A stretch of 64,000 nt of DNA from CAVPCZ01 sp963779225 (GTDB taxonomy: Bacteria; Bacteroidota; Ignavibacteria; UBA10030; UBA6906). Where the stretch lies: contig CAVZWW010000003.1 of assembly GCA_963779225.1 (NCBI GenBank), forward strand, positions 2,728,001-2,792,000, read 5' to 3'. Every line of letters begins with the position of its first letter. Position 1 is the first letter of the stretch. Positions 9,408 to 18,400 of this stretch are shown one piece after another. A model generated the notes under the pieces. It was not told where the DNA came from and did no database searches. It saw only the letters and a list, made by a program, of their open reading frames with translations. The position numbers and the translations under genes were made by a program.

Positions 9408-11297
9408 ATGATTGATGAAGTAAATACGGTGAAACTTCCGGAAGCATCTGAGTTTCATTGTTCTCAATGTACTAAAGAAAACGGACCAGACAGTTTCAAA
9501 CGGTTAGTTCGAAGTTCGAAATTCATCGTTATCCTTTTGCTGTTAGTTTCTTTTGCCGCTCCGTCTGATAATTTTGCGCAGCAGACACAGCGCCGACCTA
9601 ACATTGTAATAATTCTTGCAGATGATATGGGGTATTCAGATATGGGTTCGTTTGGCAGTGAGATTCAAACCCCGATTTTGGATAAGCTGGCCAATGAAGG
9701 AGTACGCTTTAATAACTTCTATACACACGCCAGTTGTTCCCCGACAAGATCTATCCTTCTAAGCGGTGTTGATACTCACTTAAACGGTCTTGGCAACATG
9801 AATGAATGGACTGCACCAAACCAGAATGGTGTGCCCGGTTATGAAGGTCATCTTAACACTCGAATTACTACTTTGCCTTTATTGCTTAAACAATCCGGTT
9901 ATCATACGTATATGGTTGGTAAATGGCATATGGGAAAATCACCAGAGCTAATTCCTGCTGCCAGAGGTTTTGAGCGTGATTTCGCATTACTGGATGGAGC
10001 CGGAAGTTATTGGGATATGAAAAACTTCACTGCTGCCTCTCCACGATCAACGTATACGGAGGATGGGAAGTATCTTACAGAACTTCCTGAAGATTACTAC
10101 GCTACAAAAACATACACCGACAAGATGATTGGATTTATCGAAGATGGTAGAAAAGATGGGAAACCGTTTTTTGCATACGTTGCACACCAGGCACCGCATG
10201 ATCCTTATCATCTCCCCAGAGATTGGCGTAATCGGCATGTAGGTGAATATGATAAAGGTTGGGATCAGGTTCGTCAGGAACGTCTGAAAAAACAAATTGA
10301 ACTTGGTATAATACCAGCCGGTACACAGCTCGCTGAAAGAATGTGGTTTCTTCCTGATCCCATTGTGCTCGCTCCGGCTGCGAGAGCAATACTTGGCAAG
10401 AAAATGGAACTGTACGCCGGAATGGTTGAGAATCTGGACTATCACATTGGCAGGCTAATAGATTACCTGAAAGAAATTGGCGAGTATGAGAATACCATCT
10501 TCATTGTATTTGGCGATAATGGGGCCGAAGGAACTGACCTTTTTAAAATGATTGCCGGCACACCCGGCACACTGAATTCTCTGTTTGCGGCAGCGAATTG
10601 GTCAGAAACCGACCCGAATGCCTGGGGTGATCCGGGATCATACGTCGCATATGGTCCGATGTGGGCACAGGTCTCGATGACGCCATTTAGTCAGTATAAA
10701 GGTTGGTTGGGTGAAGGTGGAGTACGAAATGCGCTCCTTGTTAGTGGACCTATCGTTAAACGACCTGCCGGAAGTATCAACCACGGGCAGATGCATGTTG
10801 CCGACATTATGCCGACTTTGCTTGAAGTTGCTAATGCCCAGTATCCGAAGAAATTAGAAGATGGTACTGAGCTGCCCCCGCTCATTGGTAAATCCTGGCT
10901 GCCGGTGTTATCAGGTAAGACAGAATCACCACGTACGGATAAGGACTACCTTGCATGGGAAGTATTTGGTAACCGTGCTTTGGTTCAGGGTAATTGGAAA
11001 ATTCGCTGGGAATACAAGCCGCTTGGTAAGGAAGATTGGGAACTCTTCAATCTAGTGACTGATCCTACTGAAAGAAAAGATCTTTCTAAAGAGCAGCCTG
11101 AAAAGTTGAGCGCTCTTCTTAAACTCTGGGATAGTTATGTAAAAGAGAATAATGTAATAATCCCGAGTCGTTCCCCGTTTGAAACGCTGGATGATGCGCT
11201 GCCAGAGCGAGTTCCGGTTGAAGCCGGCTTCCCGCCGCTTATTTATGAGCGACAATTTGTACCACCACAGGATATGATGGCTAAACCAAAAAAATAA
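9408..11297 (+). CDS. Arylsulfatase (type I, formylglycine-dependent)
   Basis: A 629-residue sulfatase. After a membrane or signal segment (about residues 40-62), the metal-binding start RPNIVIILADDMGYSD is followed by the CxPxR activation site ASCSPTRS, whose Cys becomes formylglycine. Later motifs are GKWHMG, AHQAPHDPYH and FGDNGAEG. It hydrolyses sulfate esters in the periplasm or outside the cell. The N-terminus is long for a signal peptide; an internal start nearer the hydrophobic segment is possible, but AAAGGAG precedes the ATG at 9408. It is AT-rich, and the porin at 11344 follows closely, suggesting co-transfer and a shared substrate. Confidence 0.92.
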   Translation: MIDEVNTVKLPEASEFHCSQCTKENGPDSFKRLVRSSKFIVILLLLVSFAAPSDNFAQQTQRRPNIVIILADDMGYSDMGSFGSEIQTPILDKLANEGVRFNNFYTHASCSPTRSILLSGVDTHLNGLGNMNEWTAPNQNGVPGYEGHLNTRITTLPLLLKQSGYHTYMVGKWHMGKSPELIPAARGFERDFALLDGAGSYWDMKNFTAASPRSTYTEDGKYLTELPEDYYATKTYTDKMIGFIEDGRKDGKPFFAYVAHQAPHDPYHLPRDWRNRHVGEYDKGWDQVRQERLKKQIELGIIPAGTQLAERMWFLPDPIVLAPAARAILGKKMELYAGMVENLDYHIGRLIDYLKEIGEYENTIFIVFGDNGAEGTDLFKMIAGTPGTLNSLFAAANWSETDPNAWGDPGSYVAYGPMWAQVSMTPFSQYKGWLGEGGVRNALLVSGPIVKRPAGSINHGQMHVADIMPTLLEVANAQYPKKLEDGTELPPLIGKSWLPVLSGKTESPRTDKDYLAWEVFGNRALVQGNWKIRWEYKPLGKEDWELFNLVTDPTERKDLSKEQPEKLSALLKLWDSYVKENNVIIPSRSPFETLDDALPERVPVEAGFPPLIYERQFVPPQDMMAKPKK

Positions 11298-11343
11298 ATC
11301 GCGGAGGAATAATAAGCACGTTATAAATAGAGAAGGTGAACTT

Positions 11344-12345
11344 ATGAAAGAGTATATATTAACCAGACTAAGAATGAATTTTCAACCGTATGCGGTAATT
11401 AGTATACTTGCAATTACACTATTCACTACGCAACACATGTTCTCACAGGTTCCTGCACGATTTTATTGGAAGACTTTAGCGGGTGCTAACGGCGTACCGT
11501 TGATTGTTGAATCGATTAGCGGTAATACTAATCCGTTTGATCCTTCACACAATGTAAATCCGGGAGCGTACGTCAATGCTACCATGGCAATGGTTGGGTA
11601 CGCTAAATTTCTACCGTTGTTTGATCGGGCAACAATGATTTCGGTTATAGTTCCCATGGGTCGCATTTCCAGTGACGTTGAAGTGGCCGGATTGACGTCC
11701 AAAGACGCTGCAAAAGGTTTTGGTGACCCGATGCTCGAAATCAATATTAATCTTCTCGGTCCTGAAGCGCAAAAAAGCATTCCCGATATTTTGCGTTATG
11801 AGCCAGGATTCTCTCTAGACCTGCTCATGGATGTAGCTTTTCCTGTTGGTGAATACAGCGATACCATGGCACTCAATATCGGGCAGAATCGCTGGTATGG
11901 AAGATTAGGTGCTCCGATTATTTGGCAAATTGGTCCCTGGGTACCGGGCAGGCGTACAACTCTGGAGTTCATACCTGCAGTTTGGCTATTCGGAGACAAT
12001 ACCAACTATTTGGGAGAAACCAAGAAAACAGATCCTATATTTCAATTAGATGCGCACCTTTCTCGAGATCTTACGCATAATTTCTGGGCATCCCTGGATG
12101 GTTCATGGTATAATGGTGGTCAGTCAACTGTGGGCACTTCTCAAGGTACAAAACTTAACAACATCGGTGTTGGAGTAACACTTGGATACCAGATCAATGA
12201 TAACCTTAATCTTACTTTTGGTTATAAATCAACAATAAACGATGATGCCCCGGATGCAATGAGAATGGATGGTTTTATGGTAACACTTGTTTACGGATGG
12301 CATCCGCTGATTGAAGGTATGAAAAGGTTACAGGAGAGTCACTAA
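11344..12345 (+). CDS. Outer-membrane transporter, phenol-degradation MetA-like family
   Basis: A 333-residue protein with a signal peptide (cut near HMFSQVP). The pattern is that of the MetA/SphA barrel family (Pfam Phenol_MetA_deg): FGDPMLEININLLGP, MDVAFPVGEY, NIGQNRWYG and LEFIPAVWLFGDN, ending with YKSTINDDAP and MVTLVYGWHPL. Such porins are thought to admit aromatic compounds. It follows the sulfatase by 46 bp, so the pair may import or process a sulfated aromatic substrate (inference). A related but more GC-rich paralogue lies at 13781. Confidence 0.75.
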   Translation: MKEYILTRLRMNFQPYAVISILAITLFTTQHMFSQVPARFYWKTLAGANGVPLIVESISGNTNPFDPSHNVNPGAYVNATMAMVGYAKFLPLFDRATMISVIVPMGRISSDVEVAGLTSKDAAKGFGDPMLEININLLGPEAQKSIPDILRYEPGFSLDLLMDVAFPVGEYSDTMALNIGQNRWYGRLGAPIIWQIGPWVPGRRTTLEFIPAVWLFGDNTNYLGETKKTDPIFQLDAHLSRDLTHNFWASLDGSWYNGGQSTVGTSQGTKLNNIGVGVTLGYQINDNLNLTFGYKSTINDDAPDAMRMDGFMVTLVYGWHPLIEGMKRLQESH

Positions 12346-12518
12346 ATGGGCAATTAGTAAATCGAGTTATTATTTTGTTACAATTGATAAACCGAAGTAA
12401 AATGCATTATGGATTAATGTATGAGGAACATAATATGACGTTGTTGTAGAATCTCTCGAGGTAAAGAAAGTAAGACGCAAGTTGAATGAAGATCCATCAA
12501 ACACGAAAGGGCAAGAAT

Positions 12519-13049
12519 ATGAACATGAACAAGCTATTCTTTCTGGTCGCAATGGTGTTGGTCCTCGCAGGCCTGGTGTACGCCCAGGATACGCCGGCTG
12601 CGCAGCCGGCATCGATGACCGCATCTTTGAACAAGAAATTGGGCATTTTTGTTTTCCCTGCCAAGGATCAGAAGGCTGATCAGCAGGCGAAGGACGAGCA
12701 GGCCTGCTATTCCTGGGCGGTACAACAGAGCGGGGTTGATCCGCTGAACATGCAGGCAACCAAGCCTGACAGCGTGGCCAAAGGTCCGGACGGCTCTGCC
12801 GTGAAAGGCGCCGCGAAGGGTGCGGTGGCAGGAGCGGCTATCGGCGCGATTGCCGGAGATGCGGGCAAGGGCGCAGCTATCGGCGCGGCCGCGGGTGGCA
12901 TGGGCGGCGTAGCAGGGAAGAAAAAGAAGGATGCACAGAAGCAGCAACAAGCCCAGCAGACAGCGGCTGCAACCGATGCTGCGAAGATTGACAGTTTCAA
13001 GAAAGCATATTCCGCGTGCCTGGATGGGAAGGGGTATTCTGTCAAGTAG
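12519..13049 (+). CDS. Glycine-zipper envelope protein
   Basis: A 176-residue protein with a signal peptide (MNMNKLFFLVAMVLVLAGLV, cut near YAQD). A central glycine zipper, GAAKGAVAGAAIGAIAGDAG followed by KGAAIGAAAGGMGGVAG, is the type that inserts into or spans membranes. After it come a Lys/Gln-rich stretch and a C-terminal helix with two Cys (YSACLDGKGYSVK). The start at 12519 has AAAGGG upstream. The role is unknown. Similar proteins occur in envelope-stress contexts. Confidence 0.7.
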   Translation: MNMNKLFFLVAMVLVLAGLVYAQDTPAAQPASMTASLNKKLGIFVFPAKDQKADQQAKDEQACYSWAVQQSGVDPLNMQATKPDSVAKGPDGSAVKGAAKGAVAGAAIGAIAGDAGKGAAIGAAAGGMGGVAGKKKKDAQKQQQAQQTAAATDAAKIDSFKKAYSACLDGKGYSVK

Positions 13050-13103
13050 AATCGAAACTTTCAGGAAAAGCTTGAGCCCTCAAATCACTCAAAACAACAC
13101 CTT

Positions 13104-13211
13104 ATGAAAAAACCGGTGAAGAACCTGTCTGTCGCTGCCTTGCTGATGGTCGCCACTGGAAAGGAAGTAAATATCTCATCGAAAGGAGAAACATCAAGAA
13201 ACGTTTTCTGA
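13104..13211 (+). other. Truncated signal-peptide ORF remnant
   Basis: A 35-codon frame starts ATG with a signal-peptide-like beginning (MKKPVKNLSVAALLMVATG) and then runs out of sense at the ribosome site of the next gene. It looks like the 5' end of a deleted exported-protein gene fused to the leader of the barrel gene at 13193. Confidence 0.35.
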
Positions 13212-13729
13212 TCTTGGTCTTCGCATGTATGATTGCTGTCCCGCTAGTAACGTTTGCCCAGGGTGAACCGGGGTTCCAAAAATCGAGCCTCGGCGCGAAT
13301 TTCGAAGTTTCTCTTCCAACGGATCAACTCTTCAAGGAGGTTGCCGGGACCGGTTACGGCGGTAATCTCCGTTACCAGTGGGGAGTGGACGCCCGCAGCG
13401 CCATCACGGCGACGGCGGGATACCTCGTCTGGGGGAAAAAGGACCTGGCCCTGAATACGTCGATACAACCCAGTGCGTTCAATTTCTTCATCGGCGGGAA
13501 ATACTATTTCACGAAGGGTTTTTACGGGAGTTTGGAAGGCGGCATCTACTTCCTCAGCTATACATATGAAGGAAGCGTGGTGGGTGTGCAGGGGAACACG
13601 GGATGGTTCATGGTCCCGATCGGCATCGGGTTCCAGCAATCCGGGTTCGAAATCGGTGCCCGCTACATGCTCCTTGCGGTTGACTACCAGAGCTTCTCGT
13701 TCACGCTGGGGTACAACTTCATGCTGTGA
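13193..13729 (+). CDS. Small outer-membrane beta-barrel protein, apparent ATC start
   Basis: The mature part (FEVSLPTDQLFKEVAGTGYG ... YQSFSFTLGYNFML) is a short outer-membrane barrel. In frame, the sequence after AAAGGAGAAAC reads ATC AAG AAA CGT TTT CTG and gives a standard signal peptide (KKRFLILVFACMIAVPLVTF then AQ), but the expected ATG is ATC at 13193. A TTG at 13214 is the first accepted start, and it would lose the basic N-region. Either ATC initiates, or the base is a mutation or error. The product is 178 residues if the ATC is used. Confidence 0.6.
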   Translation: MKKRFLILVFACMIAVPLVTFAQGEPGFQKSSLGANFEVSLPTDQLFKEVAGTGYGGNLRYQWGVDARSAITATAGYLVWGKKDLALNTSIQPSAFNFFIGGKYYFTKGFYGSLEGGIYFLSYTYEGSVVGVQGNTGWFMVPIGIGFQQSGFEIGARYMLLAVDYQSFSFTLGYNFML

Positions 13730-13780
13730 ACCTGACATTTGTGAGTCTGACATTATTGATGCGGCATACCGTTATCCAGA

Positions 13781-14713
13781 TTGAGGATCTTGCTACCAGG
13801 AACTACGACATGCCTTCGCCTTGCGGTGGGTGCGCTGTGCCTGCTGTTTCTTACCGCAGAGGCGTCCGCGCAGGATCTTGATCCGAGGGCTTACGCCAGA
13901 ATCCCGGTCGACATGAGCTTTGTCGTCGCAGGCTTCTCGTACTCATCCGGGGGCATGGTGACGGACGTGACAATGCCGATGCAGAACGGGCACGCGGATG
14001 TCGAGACTCCCTCGATTGCCGTCGGACACACGTTTAGCCTGTTCGGCCAGACGGCCCAGGCGTATGCAGCGTTGCCATATTCCTGGGCCCAGGGATCGGC
14101 GGAGGTTGGAGGCCAGACCCAAAACATCACTCGATCCGGTTTCTCCGACATGCGGCTTCGTTTCTCCATGTTGTTCCTTGGTGCCCCTGCTGCTAAAGGA
14201 GAAGAGTTTGCGAAAGTCCTGCGTCAGACGATTCTGGGCACAGGCCTGACCCTCGTTGCGCCAATCGGCCAGTACTTCCCTGACAAGTTCATTAACCTTG
14301 GTGCCAACCGTTGGGCATTCAAGCCTGAGATCGCGTTGTCGCAACCGCTGGGCAACCGATGGCTCCTTGATTTTTACGCCGCCATCTGGCTGTTCACCGC
14401 CAACCACTCGTATTATGCCGGCAATTCGACCCGTACACAGGATCCCCTGGTGGCCTTCCAGGCGCACATCAGCTATACGGTCATGCCCCTGATGTGGGCG
14501 GCAATTGACTTTACGTACTACGCTGGAGGTATATCATATGTAGATGGTTCCGATATGGATAATCGGCAGGAGAACTCGCGCATCGGGTGGACGTTGGTTC
14601 TGCCGATAGGGGATCGGCACTCGGTGAAGCTCTCGGGCAGCACGGGTGCCATTATTCGTTTCGGTGCCGACTTTACCACGCTGGCCGTGGGATGGCAGAC
14701 ATTGTTCTTCTGA
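13781..14713 (+). CDS. MetA-pathway-type outer-membrane transporter paralogue
   Basis: A 310-residue protein with a signal peptide (cut near ASAQD). It has the same family pattern as the porin at 11344: SGFSDMRLRFSMLFLGAP, LVAPIGQYFPDKFINLGANR, FYAAIWLFTANHSYY and LAVGWQTLFF. It is more GC-rich than that paralogue, so the two probably arrived separately. The substrate is unknown; aromatic or hydrophobic uptake is the family expectation. Confidence 0.75.
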   Translation: MRILLPGTTTCLRLAVGALCLLFLTAEASAQDLDPRAYARIPVDMSFVVAGFSYSSGGMVTDVTMPMQNGHADVETPSIAVGHTFSLFGQTAQAYAALPYSWAQGSAEVGGQTQNITRSGFSDMRLRFSMLFLGAPAAKGEEFAKVLRQTILGTGLTLVAPIGQYFPDKFINLGANRWAFKPEIALSQPLGNRWLLDFYAAIWLFTANHSYYAGNSTRTQDPLVAFQAHISYTVMPLMWAAIDFTYYAGGISYVDGSDMDNRQENSRIGWTLVLPIGDRHSVKLSGSTGAIIRFGADFTTLAVGWQTLFF

Positions 14714-14815
14714 CCGCCTTGATTGTTGTGTGCTAATGGGGCAGGCGGCGCCAATTGCGTCATTCTGTGAAGCAAAGTAATCCAGGCGTGGCTGCTCACA
14801 GAGAGAGGAAGGAAT

Positions 14816-15124
14816 ATGAAGAACCTGCTCACCGTGACAGCAGTGATTGAGGGGGCGACCGGCCTTGTGCTGGTGACGCTTCCGTCGCAACTTGCCACGC
14901 TTCTGCTCGGTTCATCGCTCGATACGCCAGTGGCATTGAGTGTCGCACGCGTGGCCGGAGTGGCAATGCTCGCCCTGGGAGTCGCCTGCTGGCTTGCTCG
15001 CAGCGACGGCCGGAGCCATGCTGCGGGAGGGGTTATCGGCGCGATGGTGATTTACAACGCTGGCATCTTGACGGTCCTCGTGTGCGGGGGCATGGGTCGG
15101 GGACTGTCTGGTATCGGCCCGTAG
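14816..15124 (+). CDS. Small membrane protein, 3' end cut by ISa
   Basis: About 100 residues with three hydrophobic segments: TVTAVIEGATGLVLVTLPSQ, VAGVAMLALGVACWLA, and GAMVIYNAGILTVLVCGGM. The natural frame reaches the left end of ISa copy 2 at 15118, and the stop codon (TAG, 15122-15124) comes from the IS end. The real protein would be longer. GAGAGAGGAAGG precedes the ATG. The family is not named with confidence; it resembles short four-helix membrane proteins of the DUF4345 kind. Confidence 0.6.
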   Translation: MKNLLTVTAVIEGATGLVLVTLPSQLATLLLGSSLDTPVALSVARVAGVAMLALGVACWLARSDGRSHAAGGVIGAMVIYNAGILTVLVCGGMGRGLSGIGP

Positions 15125-16255
15125 GGGTGACTTATTCCATCTGACGATTAAAGTGCCGATATTTTGCTCTGGAAAGCATACCCCACTTTCAGAGTAGACA
15201 TGATAGCCTTCTTTGCCGCCTTGCTCCGTTTGTTTCTCCGATCCTTCCGGTCAAAAGGGAATGTCCTCACTGAGAACGCACTTCTCAAGAAAGAAAACGA
15301 GATCCTCCTACGCAGAGTGGGGAAAAAGAGGGTTCATTTCGGGTTTTCCGACAAGTTGTTTTTGGTTGTGCTGAATGGGGCGGCTGATATCAGGCACCGA
15401 CTGACGCTGGTCAAGCCGGAGACGCTCCTCTCCTGGCAACGAACACTGACAAAGCGGTTTTGGACCTTCGAACACCTTCCGGCCAAGAGAGGTCGCAAGC
15501 CTGTCGACGCCGATGTCAAGAACTTGATCCTGTCCATGAAAAACGACAACTTGCTCTGGGGTGTGAAGAGGATTCAGGGCGAACTGTTGAAGCTTGATAT
15601 CTCTCTGAGCACAAAGACTATCCGGAAGATTCTTCAAGCCTTCAGGCGGAGAGGGATGGTTCAGAGTTCATTAATCTGGAAAACGTTTCTGCAAGCACAG
15701 ATACAGTTCATCTACGCAATGGATTTCTTCACAGTCGACACCATGCTGGGGAAGCGGTTCTATGTCTTCGCAATCATATCACACAAAACCCGCGAGATTG
15801 TGCGGTTTGCCGTCACTGAGAATCCGACGAGGGCATTCGTCCGCCAGCAGCTGATGCTCTTGAGCGTAACTATAGCCAGGAGAGGATATTTGATCCATGA
15901 CAATGCGTTGATGTTCAATATTGACTATCTTGCGTACAATCTGGTATCCGTCAGGACCGGCGTGGAAGCCCCGAACATGAACAGTATTATGGAACGGTTC
16001 TTCAGGACTGTGAGAAGAGAGGCGCTGGACGATTTTCTGCTTATTGGCAGAAGTCAGATCGAGAGGATTCTTGATGAGTATATCGCTTTTTACAACAGCC
16101 AGCGACCACATCAGGGGATTCAGCAAGGAATGCCGAGGCCTGGGGAGCGAAAGAAAATGAGTGGTCCTGCTTGCCGGAGCGCTGTCCTGGGTGGGTTGCA
16201 TCATCACTACCACAGACAAGCGGCATGACGGATGGAAAAAGTCCCCCGTACGGGG
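15118..16255 (+). mobile_element. ISa copy 2 (intact)
   Basis: A 1.14 kb element with terminal inverted repeats: the left end is CCCGTAGGGGTGACTTATTC, and the right end is the complement of GAAAAAGTCCCCCGTACGGG. It encodes one full-length transposase. It truncates the membrane-protein gene to its left. The citrate synthase gene starts 70 bp to its right. Confidence 0.85.
15200..16228 (+). CDS. ISa transposase (DDE integrase-core type)
   Basis: A 342-residue transposase of the rve/integrase-core group (IS3/IS481-like by motif, family not certain). An N-terminal helical region (LTENALLKKENEILL) and a DNA-binding part precede the catalytic triad: Asp in MDFFTVD, Asp in IHDNALMF, Glu in MERFFRTVRREA. 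It ends GGLHHHYHRQAA, as does the ISb enzyme in pattern. The start is ATG at 15200. It is the only uninterrupted ISa enzyme here, so it could mobilise the broken copies in trans. Confidence 0.9.
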   Translation: MIAFFAALLRLFLRSFRSKGNVLTENALLKKENEILLRRVGKKRVHFGFSDKLFLVVLNGAADIRHRLTLVKPETLLSWQRTLTKRFWTFEHLPAKRGRKPVDADVKNLILSMKNDNLLWGVKRIQGELLKLDISLSTKTIRKILQAFRRRGMVQSSLIWKTFLQAQIQFIYAMDFFTVDTMLGKRFYVFAIISHKTREIVRFAVTENPTRAFVRQQLMLLSVTIARRGYLIHDNALMFNIDYLAYNLVSVRTGVEAPNMNSIMERFFRTVRREALDDFLLIGRSQIERILDEYIAFYNSQRPHQGIQQGMPRPGERKKMSGPACRSAVLGGLHHHYHRQAA

Positions 16256-16325
16256 TAGGAATATTTATAAGCAATCTCACAAATCCATTATTCAATGAAT
16301 TATAACTAAAATCACAGGAGTAAAA

Positions 16326-17636
16326 ATGTCTGGATTAAAAGAAAAACTCGGAAAGCAAATTGAAGAGTGGCGACCACGCACAACGCGTCTAATTAAAGAA
16401 TTCGGTAATGTCAAAGTCGATGAAGTTGATATCGGACAAATCATCGGCGGGGCAAGAGATATTAAAAGTCTGGTGACTGATATTTCTTATTTGGATCCGA
16501 TTGAAGGAATTCGCTTCAGGGGGCTCACAATCCCGGAAGTAATGGCAAAGCTTCCAAAAGTACCCGGCGGAGAAATGCCTTATGTTGAAGGGTTCTTTCA
16601 CTTCCTGTTAACAGGAGATATCCCATCAGAAGCTGATGTAAAAGAAGTTGCTGAAGAATTCAAAAAGAGAAGTGCTATCCCGAAATACGTTTTTGAAATT
16701 CTGAAAACCATGCCGAAAGATTCTCATCCGATGGTAATGTTGTCAACTGCAATTCTTGCTATGCAGCGTGAATCTGAATTTGTTAAACAATATAGTTCCG
16801 GTAAGCTCAAGAAAAATGATTACTGGATTCCAACTCTTGAAGATGGCTTAAGTCTTCTTGCTAAACTTCCAAGCATAGCTGCTTTCATCTACAGATTAAA
16901 ATATAAGAATGGACAGATTATTGATGCTGATCCAAAGCTTGACCTTGGTGGAAACTTTGCTCAGATGATGGGAATTGAAAAACCTTACGATGATGTTGCA
17001 AGAATGTATTTCATTCTGCACAGCGATCACGAAAGCGGAAATGTTAGCGCACATACCGGTCATCTCGTTGCAAGCGCTCTATCAGATATGTATTATTCAA
17101 TTTCTGCTATGACGAACGGACTTGCCGGTCCATTGCACGGACTTGCAAACCAGGAAGTCTTAAGCTGGCTGCAGGGAGTTTATGATAAGATGGGCGGTAA
17201 AATTCCAACTGAAGAAGAAATGAAACAGTTTGTTTGGGATACACTTAAAGGCGGACAGGTTATTCCAGGATTCGGTCACGCTGTTCTGAGAAAAACTGAT
17301 CCCCGTTATATGGCTCAAAGGGAATTCTGCCTGAAGCACTTACCGAAGGATCCGTTATTTATTTACGTTGATCTGCTGTTCAAAGTTGTTCCGCCGGTAC
17401 TGCTTGAACAAGGCAAAGCAAAAAATCCATGGCCGAATGTTGATGCACAGTCGGGTGTTATCCAATGGTATTACGGATTAAAAGAGTATGATTTCTATAC
17501 TGTTCTTTTTGCTGTTGGCAGAGCACTTGGTGTTGTAGCAAATATTATCTGGGACCGTGCGCTCGGATATCCAATCGAAAGACCAAAATCTGTTACTACT
17601 GCAATGCTTGAAGAAGCGGCCGGGATAAAGAAATAG
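16326..17636 (+). CDS. Citrate synthase (mitochondrial/si-type)
   Basis: A 436-residue enzyme that condenses acetyl-CoA and oxaloacetate to citrate. The catalytic residues are visible: His in GLAGPLHGLANQEV, His in PGFGHAVLRKTDPRY, and Asp in WPNVDAQSGVIQWYYG. The C-terminus (RALGYPIERPKSVTTAMLEE) is typical of the eukaryotic-like group, not the hexameric GltA type. AGGAG precedes the ATG. It is far more AT-rich than its neighbours and sits between an IS copy and a group II intron fragment. It may be a second, acquired citrate synthase. Confidence 0.96.
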   Translation: MSGLKEKLGKQIEEWRPRTTRLIKEFGNVKVDEVDIGQIIGGARDIKSLVTDISYLDPIEGIRFRGLTIPEVMAKLPKVPGGEMPYVEGFFHFLLTGDIPSEADVKEVAEEFKKRSAIPKYVFEILKTMPKDSHPMVMLSTAILAMQRESEFVKQYSSGKLKKNDYWIPTLEDGLSLLAKLPSIAAFIYRLKYKNGQIIDADPKLDLGGNFAQMMGIEKPYDDVARMYFILHSDHESGNVSAHTGHLVASALSDMYYSISAMTNGLAGPLHGLANQEVLSWLQGVYDKMGGKIPTEEEMKQFVWDTLKGGQVIPGFGHAVLRKTDPRYMAQREFCLKHLPKDPLFIYVDLLFKVVPPVLLEQGKAKNPWPNVDAQSGVIQWYYGLKEYDFYTVLFAVGRALGVVANIIWDRALGYPIERPKSVTTAMLEEAAGIKK

Positions 17637-17678
17637 GAGCTGCATCCCAAACAGTTCCCTAAGGGAAGGGCTTTTAAT

Positions 17679-18140
17679 GTGTGCCGTGCACTATCACAGA
17701 ATTGGAGGTTAAAGTCCTCTCATACTCGAACGCAAGCCGGGGTGTGTAGCCAAGCGCAGAGTGTCCGTCGCGAGACGGGATCTGAAGGGCGTAAGGCAAA
17801 TGTTCAGGCCGAAGTGCAAGCGAACCAGAGGTGGCCTTCCACATCGACGACCCGCCATGAAAACGGGGAAGTCAGCTACGGAACATTCGGTCCAAGTACC
17901 CTGAGGGGTAGCGTGCAAAAGGGAATTGGAGATGTGGGTGGTGATTACGATCGGCAGCAACGGGAAGTGTGTGATATGACCACGGGAGACCTCACGACAG
18001 TCTACTGCAAGGGAGCGGAAGCGCGCAAGCCGATGCAGACGCAGTAGTAAGCTGACGCTATAAGCCAAAAGCGAAAGCTATGACCAAGCGCGCACAGCTG
18101 CGTGTTCATCTTGAGCTGCGGGGAGAGCGGTTCTTCGGAA
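17679..18140 (+). ncRNA. Group II intron 5' fragment (domain I region, IEP lost)
   Basis: It starts GTGTGCC, fitting the GUGYG intron start, just after a short GC hairpin and TTTT. It holds typical intron domain-I strings (GGAGGTTAAAGTCCTC, GCCGGGGTGTGTAGCCAAG, CACGGGAGACCTC, GTAGTAAGCTGACGC). At 18080 a frame opens as MTKRAQLRVHLELRGE, resembling the start of an intron-encoded protein, but it ends in unrelated sequence by ~18140. Reverse transcriptase, domain V and domain VI are missing. It is not a protein gene despite open frames. Confidence 0.6.
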
Positions 18141-18142
18141 CT

Positions 18143-18400
18143 TTAGTTTGCCGCAAGAAGACTTTGAACAGAAATGTCTTCATCAACATCCGCCCAATGA
18201 ATACCGATTCCTCTCCCGATCAGACGCCAGTTCTTTCTTTGCAGATCGTTTGCATCACGCAGCCGGGGAAACCATTCCAACGGTGCGGTTACTTCTCTCC
18301 CATCTGCAAGCACAACTTTGAGAGCATCTGAAGTAAAGGATATGTCTATCGCTCTCGGTTCAATTCTTACGGCTGAAGTATTCATTCCATTTATCCTCAA
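18143..18400 (-). CDS. DUF2442 family protein
   Basis: An 85-residue protein with the DUF2442 pattern: ISFTSDALKVVLADGREVTA, PLEWFPRLRDA and GRGIGIHWADVDEDISVQSL. It is translated after, and overlapping by ~40 bases, the DUF4160 gene. The two families are very often encoded together and are discussed as a possible toxin-antitoxin-like pair; the activity is not established. The pair abuts the truncated group II intron. A start at 18385 (MNTSAV) is also possible. Confidence 0.85.
   Translation of the reverse strand: MRINGMNTSAVRIEPRAIDISFTSDALKVVLADGREVTAPLEWFPRLRDANDLQRKNWRLIGRGIGIHWADVDEDISVQSLLAAN

Noticed and set aside
17679..18047. A 122-codon open frame in the intron fragment
   Set aside because: The region has group II ribozyme features and the peptide has no protein-like pattern.
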